Source: Enoplosus armatus | Taxonomy: Eukaryota; Chordata; Actinopteri; Centrarchiformes; Enoplosidae | Assembly (NCBI RefSeq): GCF_043641665.1 | Contig: NC_092190.1 | Coordinates: 15,002,048 to 15,066,047, forward strand | Reading direction: 5' to 3' | Length of the DNA: 64,000 nucleotides | Part shown: one piece after another, positions 28,134 through 41,377 of the stretch | Layout: the number at the start of each line of letters is the position of its first letter | How positions within the stretch are numbered: position 1 is the stretch's first letter | Program-made: the position numbers and the translations under genes | Notes under the pieces: generated by a model | The model's input: only the letters and a program-made list of their open reading frames with translations | Database searches by the model: none | What the model was told of the DNA's origin: nothing

Positions 28134-31100
28134 ATGGAGTGTGCAGTGGACATTCCCTCAGGTGAGTGAGGGATAGGAAACAAAGAAATCTGTGTCATTT
28201 TCCCCATTTTCATTTAGTTTCTTTTACTGCTGTTTAACCTCAGATTTTATGTTTAAAATGTTAGTTTATGCCTCTTAGTTCAGAAACTCTTTAAAACACA
28301 TGAAAGTTGTTTTTGTGTGACATGGCCAGTGAAGTTTTTCCCCCAAAAAACTATTCTTGGCTGTATCTCTGAGAAGCATGTTGGACAGACATGCGGTTAC
28401 ATTGCTGTGAGGAATAAACTACACTGGCCATGTTCATATTTTAAAGGAAGAAATTCACCTAAATATAATAGTACAGTTGCTCGTGGCATGGCTTATTACG
28501 GTTATTCCATCTGTATGGAAAAAACAGCATTATATTAAATTCTCAAGGTGAAAGGCTAACCAATGTCTGCCAAATGTCCCTTAGCCATAAATCACTTACA
28601 TACTGTGCACCTAAGAGTACACAGTAAAATGGACAAGATAATCAACACAAGCCTTCAGATCAGCTTCCAGAATTACCAATTAATTTAAATAGGTAATTCT
28701 GGAAGCTGTAGTTTGTGGTACAGCTCTGAAGTTATTCAGTTTAAGAAATAATTTACATCACATGTACAGCAACTACATGTTATGGATTTGCCAAATACTT
28801 GTGTAATCTGAAATACTGGCTGCCCTGTGCAGGTGAGGATGAGGCACCTGAGAAAGATGACATAAATGCCAAGGAAGGGAATGAGACACCCCACAAGAAA
28901 AACAAAAAGCACAGAAAACACAAGAGTAAGAAGAAGAAGAGGAAGAGGAAGGGGGAAAAAGAGAGCAGTTCAGAATCTGGCGCTGAGTCGGATGTAGAGC
29001 CACCACCTCCACTGAAACCTGTCAGGACCACCAGAGCCAGGTAAGAAGAACTAAAATTTTAATCAAAATATGTTGTGTAAACTAAATGTACTTTTGAGAC
29101 TTGATAGATGTATTGAATTTTTACATTTTATAAAATTCAAGTTATCTGTAGGTGCTAAATAAGGTATGTTAAAGTAAACACATCTTTGTTTAAAAAAAGT
29201 AATATCTCTTGCTGTCCAGATCTCATAGTCAGGCTGTGGCCACATGCTTTGGAAACAAAGCAAATGCAGAGACTAAATCTCAGTGGAATCTTGGTGGGTC
29301 TTACGGTGATTGATTCACATACAGAAAATGTTAATATAGTGTGGAATAGAAGGTGTAAGAGGCACTAGGCACCAAGCCACATTTTGATACATGTAATGTT
29401 CTAGAATATAGTTTGAAATCTAAATTTCATATACATTTTATCTAGGGAGATTTGTCTGAGAAAAACCACTAGTCCCTTCTAAATTGGTTTTTATGTTGCC
29501 TAAACAAGATTTTGTACCTTACCCAAACTGAAATCCATTTTTTGGGAACTCTTTTGTTTGTTTGTAGTGCCAGACTGGCAGCAGCTGCAGGAGCTGGAGA
29601 CCATGCTGGGCTGAAAGAGGAGGGCAAAAAGGATGTCATTACAGGTAGGACACCCTCACACATAAACATAATTCATATTTCCTTTGAAAGTAGTGGATTC
29701 ATTTTCCTGTTATTTCATTAAAAAACAAAATCATCGTTGCTCCTCTCAGATCGCGTGGACACGGAGGGAGATGCAAAATCCAAAAAACACAAAAGACATG
29801 CTTCTAAGAAGAAGAAAAAGAAGAGGAAGAAAGATGAAAAGCAGGAAAAGAAATCCCCATCTCGCTCCCCATCTGAAAGCAGCTCAGCTTCAGGTTCTGA
29901 GTCTGAGGGTGAAGGAGGTAAAGGGGCTGGTGATGGGAAGTACTCTCCAGCTGCAGCATCTGACCTGCAAGAACCAGTGTCCAAACTGGTTCCAAAAAGC
30001 AAACGAGGGGAGGACAAGGGGGTTCCCATCCTCATGCAGAAACCTGAATTGCTTGGCGTTAAGAAAGAGGAGATATCAGATATGGATGTGTCCCCATCGG
30101 GAGGGAAGGGTACAAACACCAATGGATCAGAAAATGATATGAGGTTGCCCTCTGCAGGCCAGGATGAGATGACACAGACAGCGACAGTTAAGGTTAAGAC
30201 AGAGGGTAGTCATGCTGATGGTGCATTCAGCCATGCCCAGGACCTCCCTGACATCATCCCTAAACAGGAAGGTGCCACCCCAAGAGATGACCAAGGCCTG
30301 AAAGATCAGGCCATTTCAGTTCAGAGGGCAAAGGTCAAGGAACGTGATTCATCCAGGTCTCCTTCCCCACCCAGGAGTCTAGACATTAAGAGGTCTGGGT
30401 CAAGTCATAGTCGGTCACCAACACCTAGTCCCAGTAGGCAGCAGTCTGATGTTAAAACAGCAGCAGCAATGAAAGAACGGTCAAGAACCCATTCCAGGTC
30501 AACCTCTAAGGGAAAACATTCTACAACTCCTCTAAAGAGTCGGCAGCTGTCCCGCTCTCAGTCCCCTATATCTAGGAAGAAGTCACGCTCCCCTTCCTCG
30601 AAGTCGCCCAAGAGAGCTAGCTGTCAATCCCGGTCCACCTCTCGCTCCCTCACCCCCAAGAAGAAGATTTCAAAGCCAACGAGGAAATCCAAGTCCCCTA
30701 AACGTCGGAGGGGTTCCTTGTCTGTTTCCCCAAAGCGACGCAGAAGTTCCCACTCTCCTAAAAGAAAGGTGTCACGATCCCCTAAACGTGGTGGCCGCAG
30801 GTCACCCTCTCTGTCTCGGTCTCCAAGGAGAAGTCGAAGGTCAGAGTCACGTCCCCGTGGAGGCACAAGGCACTCCAGGACCCGCTCACCCAGACGAGGC
30901 GGTGCAGTTGGCAGGCGTTCGCGGTCACGTTCCATCAATAGAACCCGTCGCTCCCACTCTAGATCAAGACGTCCTGTTCGCCGCTCCAGGTCACGATCTC
31001 CAGCCAGGCGTACAGGAGGCAGGCGCTCCAGAAGTCGATCCTTGTCTCGACGTAGGAGGTCACCACCTCCCAGATCCCGTCGTTCACGCTCCCGGTCCAT

Positions 31101-33786
31101 TCGCAGAAGCAGGCGGACTCGATCACGTTCCATTGTCGTCCTTAAGCGCAATCGTCGTTCCAGATCCAGGAGTCCTCGCAAACGGACCAAATCCAAAACC
31201 CCTCCCTCCCGACGGCGGTCTAAATCCCGGTCACCACTCAGAAGGCGCTCTCGGTCCCCTGCCAGGAGAAATCGTTCTCCGCCAAGGTCTGGCAAACGGT
31301 CCAAATCCCGTTCGTTGTCTCGACGGCATCGGTCAAAGTCACACTCACCACTACCTGGCAAGAGGAGGTCCAAATCTCCTAGGAAGAGTGGAAGAAGGTC
31401 AAAGTCTAAATCCGTCTCTGCAGGCTTGAACAGATCTAGGTCCAGGTCTGAGTCAAGTGATGGACAGTCTGACAGCTCCTCCCCAGCCAGATCCACATCT
31501 TTCTCTCCTGTTAAAGAGATGACTCTTTCCTCACTGAAGGCAGAGCAGGCAGCTGATGGGAAGGCAGCTGGAGAAAGTGGAGGACTGTCAGCTACTGCAG
31601 GTCAGACCTTTTTCATTGCTATGTTTTTAAGCAAACTACAAAAACTCAAATTTATTTTGCTCCTTAAAATTGCTGTATCTGCTCAGTTACCAAGAGAAAG
31701 AAATCCCCAGTAATTTGTGATACTGTTGTCTTGAAATGGACTAAAATGTCTTTATGCCTTGTCATTTTATATGTACCATGCAGGTGCGTGGAAACCTGTG
31801 CCCTCAGCAGCTGCCTCCAGCCCCCAAGCTGGGATCTCCTCAGATAAGTTGCAGGAGCAACCTCAGATGCTTGCTGAGGAACAGAGGGAGCGTGTCAGCT
31901 CATCCAATGAACGAGATGTTTCCAGGTCCAGGTCTGGTTCCAGAGAGGCTGGCACTGGCCCAGGTGGGTCAGATTGTTCCGAAGGCTCCGATGAGGAAGA
32001 AGTTCAAGTTAAAACGGCACCTCAACGCCCGAGAAGCTCCTCAGGGTCAGCGTCTCCTCAATTGCAGAAGAAGCAGCTGTCCAAGTCACGCTCACCTATG
32101 ATTCGCAGGAAACTTTCACGCTCAACTTCTTCGCCTCGACGATCAACATCCAAGTCTGCGTCCAGAAGGAAGCAGTCTAGGTTTGTAGTGTGTAAATTAA
32201 ATTACTGTATGGTCTTGAAATTAAATGTTAAAGACCTCATGAAACAGGGACTTGAAAGGCATCTAGTCGCCAGACCCAATGCTCACATTATGCTGCTGAC
32301 AAAAGTCAGTATGGTGCATATGCACAATGTCTTATCTTTCACCTTTCCTCAGGTCCAAGTCTCCAGTGAGGAAAAGAGAATCTGTCTCTCCATCAGAAAG
32401 GAAGAAGCGACGGTCTAAATCTCCTGCCCGCCGGCGGAGGTCACGCTCGCGCTCCACCGCACGGCGTAAGCAATCAGGCTCCAAGTCCCGAACCAAAATC
32501 CGACGATCCAAGTCCCGCTCTCCAACCCGCAAGAGGCGATCCCGTTCACCCAATGCCCGTGGGAGGAGGAGGTCCAAATCCACTGAGAGAAGCAAGAGAT
32601 CCAAGAGCCGCTCCACAGGCCGGAGGAAAAGGTCCAGGTCAGGAGACAGAAGCAGGCGATCCAGGTCTCGGTCTTCTGATCGCAGACGCAGGTCTAGGTC
32701 GAGGGGTCGAGGGAGGCGCCCAGTGTTTCGCAGTCGTTCGTTTGATAGACGGGACAGGTGGAAAAGGGAACCTAGCCATTCTCCAGTTCTCATTCTCCGC
32801 AAACAGCGCCGGTCAGGGTCCCGGACACGACGCAGCACCAGCAAGACTCCTCCACGGCTCACTGAACTGGGTAAAATATTAATATAGTAATTAATGACAG
32901 TCACAACTTACAGTTGTGAGGTTACATTTATGGTAACATTCATGGTTTAATTTTTGTATGATTTTGTTTTTAGATTTTTCTTTCAGTTTACACAGCTTGT
33001 ATGCTTAATCCTACCTGTTTTCCCTCTTTATCTACCCTTTCTGTGCCCTGTTTTACCCCTCCCTCTGTCTCACCTCTGCTCTCTCCTTCCTCAGATAAGG
33101 ACCAGTTGCTGGAGATAGCGAAAGCTAATGCTGCTGCCATGTGTGCTAAGGCGGGGGTGCCCATTCCTGAGAGTCTTCGACCGAAAGCCATCCTCCAGCT
33201 CCCTCTACCCACGCCATCTCCTACCCCCCTCTCCTTGCCTCTACCTTTACCTCTCCCAATGGGCATGGGGATGCCCAATATGCCCAACATGGGTCCAATG
33301 GGGATAGCCAATATTCCAGGAATGCCCAGCATGTCAAACATCACCATGAGTGCTGCTATGGCAAGTATGACAGCAGCTACTATGACAGCTGCTTTGACCA
33401 ACATGGGTGCCCTGGCGGCCATGCCTCCCCTTGCCCCACTTCCTACCATCACTAACAAGCCTCCGCCATGTCTCGCCCCCCCAACACCAACCCTTAACCT
33501 GGACCACATAGAGGAAGCGAAGAGGAAGGTCACTCAGCAAGCTAACATACACACCATCAAGGAGCTCACTGAGGTAAATGTTTTTGTTTGAGAGATTGTA
33601 TAGTATGTGTATTTGTTTTATAGAAACAATGTTGAAGAGAGTAATGTGGCTGTGGTTTTGTGCAGAATTGTGCCAACCCAAAGTAACTGATTTTTCCCTG
33701 TGTTTTTGTAGAAGTGCAAGATGATCGCAAATAGCAAGGAGGAGATGGCCATTGCTAAACCCCATGTCTCAGATGATGAAAGCTAA
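28134..33786 (+). CDS. son: SON-like Arg/Ser-rich nuclear protein (1210 aa), without G-patch or dsRBD
   Basis: Exons: 28065-28161 (ATG at 28134), 28833-29040, 29568-29644, 29750-31600, 31784-32180, 32353-32870, 33095-33573 and 33712-33786 (stop). All are phase-consistent. SON is a nuclear-speckle scaffold that supports splicing of weak introns. The diagnostic match is the block QLLEIAKANAAAMCAKAGV (about residue 1030), preceded by PPRLTEL and followed by ELTEKCKMIANSKEE and KPHVSDDE, all in the SON order. An N-terminal Lys-rich tract (HKKNKKHRKHKSKKKKRKRK) and long RS stretches (about residues 310-690 and 800-1010) fit the family. The protein stops right after KPHVSDDES, where SON continues to its G-patch and double-stranded-RNA-binding domain, and it lacks SON's large middle repeats. 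It is probably a truncated teleost paralogue. Confidence 0.8.
28661..28708. repeat. Perfect 17-bp inverted repeat with 14-base loop
   Basis: Left arm CAGCTTCCAGAATTACC (28661-28677), AT-only loop (28678-28691), right arm GGTAATTCTGGAAGCTG (28692-28708). All 17 positions pair. It lies in the SON-like intron 28162-28832. Confidence 0.85.
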
Positions 33787-36125
33787 AACTGCCAGGCCCT
33801 CACGGTGAAATTTTCAACCTTTATTCTTCACATTTCAGTCTGTGTCCTTGTCTTTATATTAGTGTTTTATTAATGTCACTTCCATTGTGATGTCAACCAT
33901 GTCCAGTTGCTTATTGATCCAGTAGCAACATACTCATTGGCCATCTCAATTTGGAATCAACTTCTTTATTCTACCATACTGTAGTCAATTATGTGCTTTT
34001 CTTGCATATGAAACACTTCTTTTTCCTTTTTATAGTGTTTCCCTTTGGCTTAGCCCTTTTTTGGTTATCCATTCCTCCTGCCCACATCCTTCGTAATTTA
34101 TATTTATGATTAATTAAGTCATTTACAAGTGACCCATTAAAACTCAATGAACCTATTAATTGTTTGATTGGTTTTTTTTTGCCCAGTCCATTTTTCTCAT
34201 ACATTTTCATCTGTTAAAAGACCCACACAGATGCTTTAGCCTGCTGGTCATTTTACCTGACAAGTACATTTGTACTAAAAGTCTTAATATGTCATGGTAG
34301 TTCTGCATGTTTAATACCTCACTGTAGCATCCAGCATTACAAGTTGTCATTGTTTTCTTTATGATAATTCCACTCACTAGGTTTAAGCATGCTAACAAGG
34401 CAGACTCACTAGTTCTTTTTTCTTTTTTTTTCACTTTTCAGACAGTTATCCCTTGCTACATGTATGCTAACAAGGGACATGCCATCAGCCTTCCCCTCTC
34501 TGAATTGGTCCTTTGTATATTATGTTGACAAGTCCTAGTTATATTGAAACCTAATGTTGTTCTCTGTAGACATTAACTGATGAGTTTGTCTCAAATACAG
34601 ACTAATTACACAAACTGACCTTTTCTCTCTCTTTGCTTGCACACAGCCGCTCCCCTCTGAAGGACTGAAGGAAAATGTAAAAAAAAAAAAAAAAAAATGC
34701 TTTACAGGAAGACCCACCTTCCCACAGTTCCTTTTGGCAGCCAGATGACGTGACTGAGCCACATAAACCACCAAGAAGAAGCGCACCCTCATTGTCACAG
34801 TTACAACATAGGAGCACCGGCACCAGCCACTGTCCCACTCAGCTCCCCAGTTTGTTTCTGTTTGTGTAAAAGAGAGACTGGCAGACTGTCACCTGTGATA
34901 CCACTGAGAATATTGGGACACACTGACATGTGCACAATTGTGTGACTGTATAGTGAGTGTGAGTCTGTGTGTATATAGTGACTCACTACCAACTCCTCAG
35001 TGTTTCTGCTCATTTAGGCAGTCACTGTTGTAAAGACTGAGAGGAAACAAACCAAACTAACTAGTGGCGCAAGTGTTTTTGTAAAAGATTAGTTTCTCTA
35101 AATTTGTTTTACTGCTTTCTTAAAAAATTGTGTTAAGTGGAGACTGCTTCCCTGTTCTGCTGTATTCCCCTCAGCCATCTCTAGTCCCTGGTTTTATTAA
35201 CAAATAATGCAGGTGAAGTTTTGGTAGATCCTCACATGTGATTTGTTTTTACAAGGCCAGGCAAGAGGGAGACCACATGTTGTGAATCCTGTAACAGGGT
35301 GCCAGATCTGATTATTTTGAAGGAAGGAAATGACTGAATATATGTGCTGAAAAAAATAAGGTTTGAATTTTGGCTATGACAAAGATTATCATTACCATTC
35401 ACAAAACACAACTAATTCAGTTAGCACTGCCCTGGGTGTGATTTTCTTTCACTCTATTTTAAATGGAACCAAGCTAATCGTTGACTCTAACCTGATCTTT
35501 CATTTGGGCTTTGTTGGGGTTTTTTTCAATTTGAAAACATGTTTGTTGTAAATGTAAATGGACATTTCATCTGCCACAGTTTTAACACCAACATCCTGTC
35601 ATGCTGTGTTGTGTGTTTTGCAGAAAACTAAGATGCACAAAAAGTACACCATTAGTATTTGCTAGGAATTGCCCTGATGGCAGACTAGAAGACATTTGGT
35701 CAAGTGCAAACATTTGAAGCGTCTATGTTTCTATCATTTGTCATCTGGGTTTGATTTTATGAGCAAGTGTCACTTGAAAGAAATGCTGGTTACTGGCTGT
35801 CTTGGAGATCCTAGATGTTTTTGGAAAAGAACCTTCCAAAATACCCATAATCCCAGATTCAGATCACATCTAACATCTGATTGACTGGACCTTGAACCAC
35901 CAAGATTAAACTATATCACTGAAACATCTTTTTGTTTTCTTGATAAACAGGAGGGATGAAAATGCAACTTTCCTTAAACTTCACACTGTAAATGGAGGTA
36001 ATGACTTGTTTAGAAGAAGATTTCTATTTCACCGTGTGGCTGAATACTATTGGCATTTTTAAATACACTGTAGAGATGCTTTTGCCTTTCTGTTCCTGTT
36101 GACGTTATTAAAACATTTTGGAGAA
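33787..36125 (+). other. Probable 3' UTR of the SON-like gene, with one possible UTR intron
   Basis: After the stop, a donor (CTCACG|GTGAAA) lies at 33804 and an acceptor (TTGCTTGCACACAG) ends at 34646, so part of the 3' UTR may be spliced. An A19 tract starts at 34679. ATTAAA at about 36106 is a weak polyadenylation candidate. No G-patch-like coding exon was found in any frame of this stretch. Confidence 0.45.
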
Positions 36126-36129
36126 CATA

Positions 36130-39000
36130 ATTCATGTTATTGTGCTGGGGGTGACAAATGACTTGTAGTGGTTATAGAGGTGAATGTTGAAAGTTAAGTA
36201 TGCCCTGAACTGTGCCATTGTTCAAAGTTTTTGTGTATTAGACAATCAAGTTCTTTGTCTCAAAATGCATTTTTGAAGAAAGAACTATAACCACATGAAA
36301 TTAACATTAACATCTTGCTGCATTGTATTCAGGTGGAGAATTGAGAATTGTTTTAGATAGCAGTGTGTAGTAATGTGCAAACATAATGAAAAACCCAACA
36401 AGCCCTTTTCATTGAATCCACTGATAGTCAATATCTGCTTTACTAAATGTTGTCACCCTGGCCTGTGGTAGGTCTTCTTTGTGAGCTGTGTCTGGGCAAA
36501 TGGGGTCCGTGTTTTGCTGAATGCTTTTGTCCCTTTGGATAACTGAAGAACAAAGACGAATTTGGTGCTCTTGGGAAAACTGGCAGGGATGAGGGTTTTT
36601 TTTCTTCTGTTTTTTAAGGAATCTTGCACTCAGCTCATTTATTTTCATTGCAGAGGTAAGTAATTCTGGATCCATCCTTCTTTGTTGAACTCACATGCCC
36701 AGGGCAGCCTAGGCTGTGGAAGATAATCTGTGAAGGTTTTGTCAAACTAACTATACAGACTCTGTACCAAAAGTGTTGAACTGTTGAATTGATTCCCTAA
36801 GGTAATCTTTAACTATTTTAATGACAGGAAAAAAAAAAAGAAAATGCATTTTAGGATTGGTTTTTTTTTTTTTTTTGGTCATTCGAGTATGACAGCTTGC
36901 TTTGTACATAAATGTGTTGATGATTATTAAAAACCTCAATGATCTGTACTTTTGTCCTGTGCAATGTTCACTACAGTCAGGCTCATGATGTATTGCTGCA
37001 CATTTAGGACTTTTAGTTGGAAAGTAGTATAGTTGAGTTTAGGTGGGACTCAATTATTGGATTAGAAAAGACGAGGAGTTGCAGAGGGCTGTACATCCTG
37101 CTTGTTTATTAGTATTCATTTCAAAAAGGCTGTTGGAGCCAGATAAACTGTTATATATGTTAAAATTTGTATTTTTTTGGAAGACTGAGGCTCTCTGATA
37201 ATGTATCAGTGATTCCGCACCACCAATGGATTTTTGTGTTTCCTCAGAACAACGCTGTGCTATCAGGGTAGTAAAACCCCAAGGAAACTGATCGTTTCAG
37301 AACATTTATTAAGTGAAATACGTTAGAAATAAGCCCTCCTTTTTGATTTGTCTTTATATGGTATTTGTTCAGAAAGTGTATTGTGCAGCAAGCTGTTTTA
37401 GTAATTGTTTTGTAACAGATTGCACATTGTTAGCCCATAGAATAACTGTTTTGCCTATGAATTTCAGTGGATATGTACATAAATATATTGACCAAGACCT
37501 TAATTCTACATCGCAGAGGAAATGCCTGAGGGCAAGAAAGTACAGAGTTCAAAAAGTCAATTTCATCATAATGCACTGACAGATTTAAATCATGACAGAA
37601 TATCAAGATTTGTATCTGCATCTTTTAAAGCCAAAATGTGTATCAACCTTTACATCCCTTCTCCAAATTGTCACCATGACACACACCCCATTTCATGATT
37701 AATAATAACTTAAGTTGGCAAGGAATCCACATGGACCTGTAAAGAAGCTTTTGTAATGTGTGACATAGTGCATGAGTTGCCTTTGTTTAAAATTAGACTG
37801 CACTGCCAGGTGTGAATGGGGTCATAGAATAAATGTTACGTGAAGTGACATTGGCCCAGTTGTGCATTGCTCAGCAGTGAGAGACCAGCTTTCAGATCTA
37901 TAATGAAAGCCTTCACAGCAGAGATGGAGCCCAACCTGACCGAACAATATCGATTTGCAAGACTGTGCTTGTGTGTGGGCTGTTTGTATGTTTGCCTGTG
38001 TGAGAAAAAGATGAAGATAGATAAAGATAAATATATGTTGTTATAGTGTTTGAAGTGAGCTGATGCCACCATGTAATTTACTGGGTGATTGGATGATTAA
38101 AATGTCCTTTCAGAAAATGTTTAAGGTAGAAACAACCTGTAGTTATGAAACCTTCCAACAAGTGGAGCCCTTTCTCTTTGTTTCCACTGTACTTTTATTG
38201 TGGAGGTCAGAGACTTAAAACAAGCAATTCTGTACCTTCTCCATCAACAAAAAGGGCCTTAAGACTCTAAAATGTGGAGTTCGAACAGATAGTGCTATGG
38301 TTGGAAGAGTGGTAAAGCTACTCAACTATGAGGGCTTTGACACATTAAACACTTTATTTTCAGTTTACAAGTTTCCTGATGTACTATGTTGAGCAAAGAG
38401 GAGTCATCTTAGTTTCCACTGTAGTCTTCATCATGAAACTTGAAATCATGAATTTTCATACACTCCCTAAAAACAGCAACAAATGTCTTAATTATAAATG
38501 CAGAGCCAGTATTTCAATTCAACACAATAATGCTTTCTTAATTACTATGTGTGGGTTAGGGGTAGTAATCTGTGAAAGAGTGACTCTGTTTAAATATTCT
38601 GGGCCAATTAAACTCATTTAATTTGTGGACTGTAATTACATGAATCAGTAATTACACTTCCAGGCGTTCCTGTCAGTGTCTGCATGTATGCTTGTTTACA
38701 CACAGCAGTCACATTTGCATGTACATGTATGTAGGTTTGCATACTGAGCAAATAGTGAGTCATTGGATTTTGCAGATCAATGGCTGTCAGTCGATGGATG
38801 GCTGAGTGCTTTGCAACGACCACCCCGTCCAAGCACTCTACCCACTCTGTCAGGCAGCCAGGAAAAGAGGTCACATACACAAATTTCCTCTCACTCCCCC
38901 CTTGCTTTCCATTTTCACAACACACTCCTCTCATTGCTTCACACACCACTCACACATGCACAAGCACACACACACACGTTCACACACTGGATAAGCGGAT
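36130..39000. other. Non-coding stretch downstream of the SON-like gene
   Basis: No open frame with splice support, RNA gene or recognisable transposon was found. It is AT-rich with short homopolymers (A and T runs near 36830 and 36870). AATAAA occurs near 37830 but no transcript can be tied to it. Confidence 0.5.
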
Positions 39001-40329
39001 GAATTCAGCCTGTGGTGGAGTTCTGGATCAGAGTGAAACTTGTTTCACTACAATGTGAGACAGACTAACGAAGACAACAGAGACAGCGAGGAGAAAAGGA
39101 GAAAAGAGGATTTCAGGGAAATGAGAGGCTCGGCGAGATAAAAGCTGACGAGAGTGGAGAGAAAAGAGAACAAAAGAGGAAAGAAGATGCCTAATTTTAC
39201 TGAGGAGGATTTGGAGCGCTGCCCGTAGAACCAAGTGAGCTGTGTCTGTAACTGTGAGGGTCCATGTACTGGTCAGAGGAGTACAATAAAGGTTGTGACT
39301 TTGACTGTACTTGTCGGTTCATTGTACTGTCAAAATTGTGTGTGTGCACATTTCAGTTAAAGTGTGTGTGTCAGTGTCCTTGACAAACCAAAATTGTGTG
39401 AAAGCAGGAGAGTCTGCTGCAACAATAGTATGTGAACATGTACGACTACATGATTGAAGACACACATGCTGCATGCATGAACATTTCACTGGGAAGGAGC
39501 AACTATAGATCTTCATTTATGGTTGAGTGAAGTTATCCCATTTAAAATATTCATGCAAACTCTAACTTTATTCCAGATAAATATGTATTAGTTTGCACAT
39601 TTGCTTGAAGAAATTCTTCATCTCCTAATTCATGGTTAATAATCAAATGATTATTCATATTTGAAAACTCAAATTCTGTACAACAGTTGATACTCAACAT
39701 CTCAAAACTTGCAAATACTGCACACCTGTATGTGGATCAGATCAACTGCATATTTCCATATAATTTCCCATCAGTCAGTCTGTTTGTATTTATGGGTAGA
39801 CTTATGGGTAGAATAAAATTTTCAACTAGTATGTTGGTCGTCTAGGATGGCTGAATGTCATCTTGATCTAAGAAGCTAGACAGAAGTGATTCTCCTTAGG
39901 GAAGGTTCCCCATCTGACCTTTATTTGAAATGAGCCTTCTCAGAGAAAATGAACAAAAATAACCCATGAGCAGCAGACTTAAGTATATATGTTTATTAAC
40001 CTGCAATTTAGAAGTCTTGCAGATCTACCCATAAAAAAATCCATAAAAAACAGTATCAAGTATCAAGGCATGAGGTTGTCCTTAAACCATGTTAAATTAT
40101 TTGTGTTGTGTGTCTAATTTCACATCTGATGTAGAAATACAATATTTGAAATGTGGCTTCCAGTCATCGTAGCTGGACTTGGGTCATCGAACTCTACCCA
40201 CGAGGGCGGAGGAGGTGCTGGCTGCTGTCGCAGAGTTGACCTATGAAGTCAGCCACAGAGACGGATGCTTCCTGACTGTAGCACATGTTGGTGTGAATGA
40301 TGAGAACATTGAGGTAGTACAGTATAGTT

Positions 40330-40330
<1 letters not shown>

Positions 40331-40362
<32 letters not shown>
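40331..40362. repeat. (GT)n microsatellite
   Basis: A GT dinucleotide tract of about 32 bases with one interruption. Confidence 0.95.
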
Positions 40363-40611
40363 CGGTGTGTCTGGCTGCATAGATTCCAAGTGATTCATAT
40401 CTATAGTGAGAAAGTGTGTGTTTGTATGAGTCAGAGATCATAGTGTGTGTGTGCAAGGTTGTGTGTCAACAAACACAGCAGCAAGGTTGTGTGCATGTAT
40501 GTGTACATGTGTCCTCTTTGTCTCTCTCCCCCTGTGTGTGTGTGACAGCTGCGGGAATGTGTATGTTAGTTTCAGTCCATTGCTCGAGAATGAGAGCAGA
40601 GGTAGTGGTCT

Positions 40612-40616
<5 letters not shown>

Positions 40617-40648
<32 letters not shown>
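40617..40648. repeat. (TG)n microsatellite
   Basis: A TG dinucleotide tract of about 32 bases. Confidence 0.95.
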
Positions 40649-41330
40649 GTTTGTCACAGGAACGGAGGGAGAACCTAGGATGACGTCCACATAGATCAAG
40701 GTAGATCAAGGTTAATGTGTGTGTGTCTGTTAGCTGCAGGGAAGTAAAGTTCCTCTTGTGTCGACACTGATTAACATAACATGTGTCTGAACATCAAGGT
40801 AAGACTCAGTGGTAACACGTTCATATTTAACTGATGGTGGGCAGCAAAATTGAGTTTTCTTCATATACGTTCCCTAAAATCTGTAATAACCTTAATTCAT
40901 TTGACTTTCAACATAACATAATTTGAAATAAGTGCCTTAGATCCCTCTGGATGTCACCTGAGCCATCATCCTATAACTGCAGCCACACACTACTCAGACA
41001 GCACACTCAGTGTGTGTGTTTTTTTGTGTCATGTGTATGGGAGGCTTCAGTCCAGTGCTCACACCTAAGCCCCTAACCCCACCATTGAGATGTGTGTATT
41101 ATAGAGTCATGGGCGTTCCAGTCCACCGCCCATGTTAGGGCTCACAAGTGAGAATATCAAGAGTGTATCGCAGTCACAAAACGATGTAAGGTCATGATAC
41201 AACAAAGTAGAGTGCTTCAGCTGTGTGTGTGTGTTTGTGTGTGATTGTCACTTGCACGGAAGCAAGATCTAGTTCGTCGCTCTTGCTGACGTGTACAACA
41301 AAAGCATCAAGGTAGAGTGGTGTTGGCGTT

Positions 41331-41335
<5 letters not shown>

Positions 41336-41375
<40 letters not shown>
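41336..41375. repeat. (TG)n microsatellite
   Basis: An uninterrupted TG tract of about 40 bases. Confidence 0.95.

Positions 41376-41377
<2 letters not shown>

Larger units (their letters stand above)
40230..41320. repeat. Diverged repeat units interleaved with TG tracts
   Basis: Several segments share a core and end in the same way: GAACATTGAGGTAGTA (about 40307), ATAGATCAAGGTAGATC (about 40691), GAACATCAAGGTAAGA (about 40789) and AAGCATCAAGGTAGAG (about 41301). Upstream of these lie related phrases such as GGAAGTAAAGTTC and GGAAGCAAGATCT. A second shared phrase, TTCAGTCCATTGCTC, recurs with changes near 40570 and 41047. A further AGCATCAAGGTTGG lies at about 45964. The units alternate with (TG)n. 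Confidence 0.5.

Noticed and set aside
30624..31496. Long antisense open frame (290 codons) opposite the SON-like RS domain
   Set aside because: The RS-repeat codon pattern removes stops from the opposite strand; the product is a Leu/Asp/Arg low-complexity mirror with no independent signals.
32332..32904. Antisense frame of 190 codons opposite the second RS exon
   Set aside because: Same compositional shadow as above, and it crosses the splice junctions of the sense gene.
40416..40694. Open frames encoding poly Val-Cys or His-Thr across 40-41 kb and 55-57 kb
   Set aside because: They are direct translations of (TG)n and (CA)n tracts.
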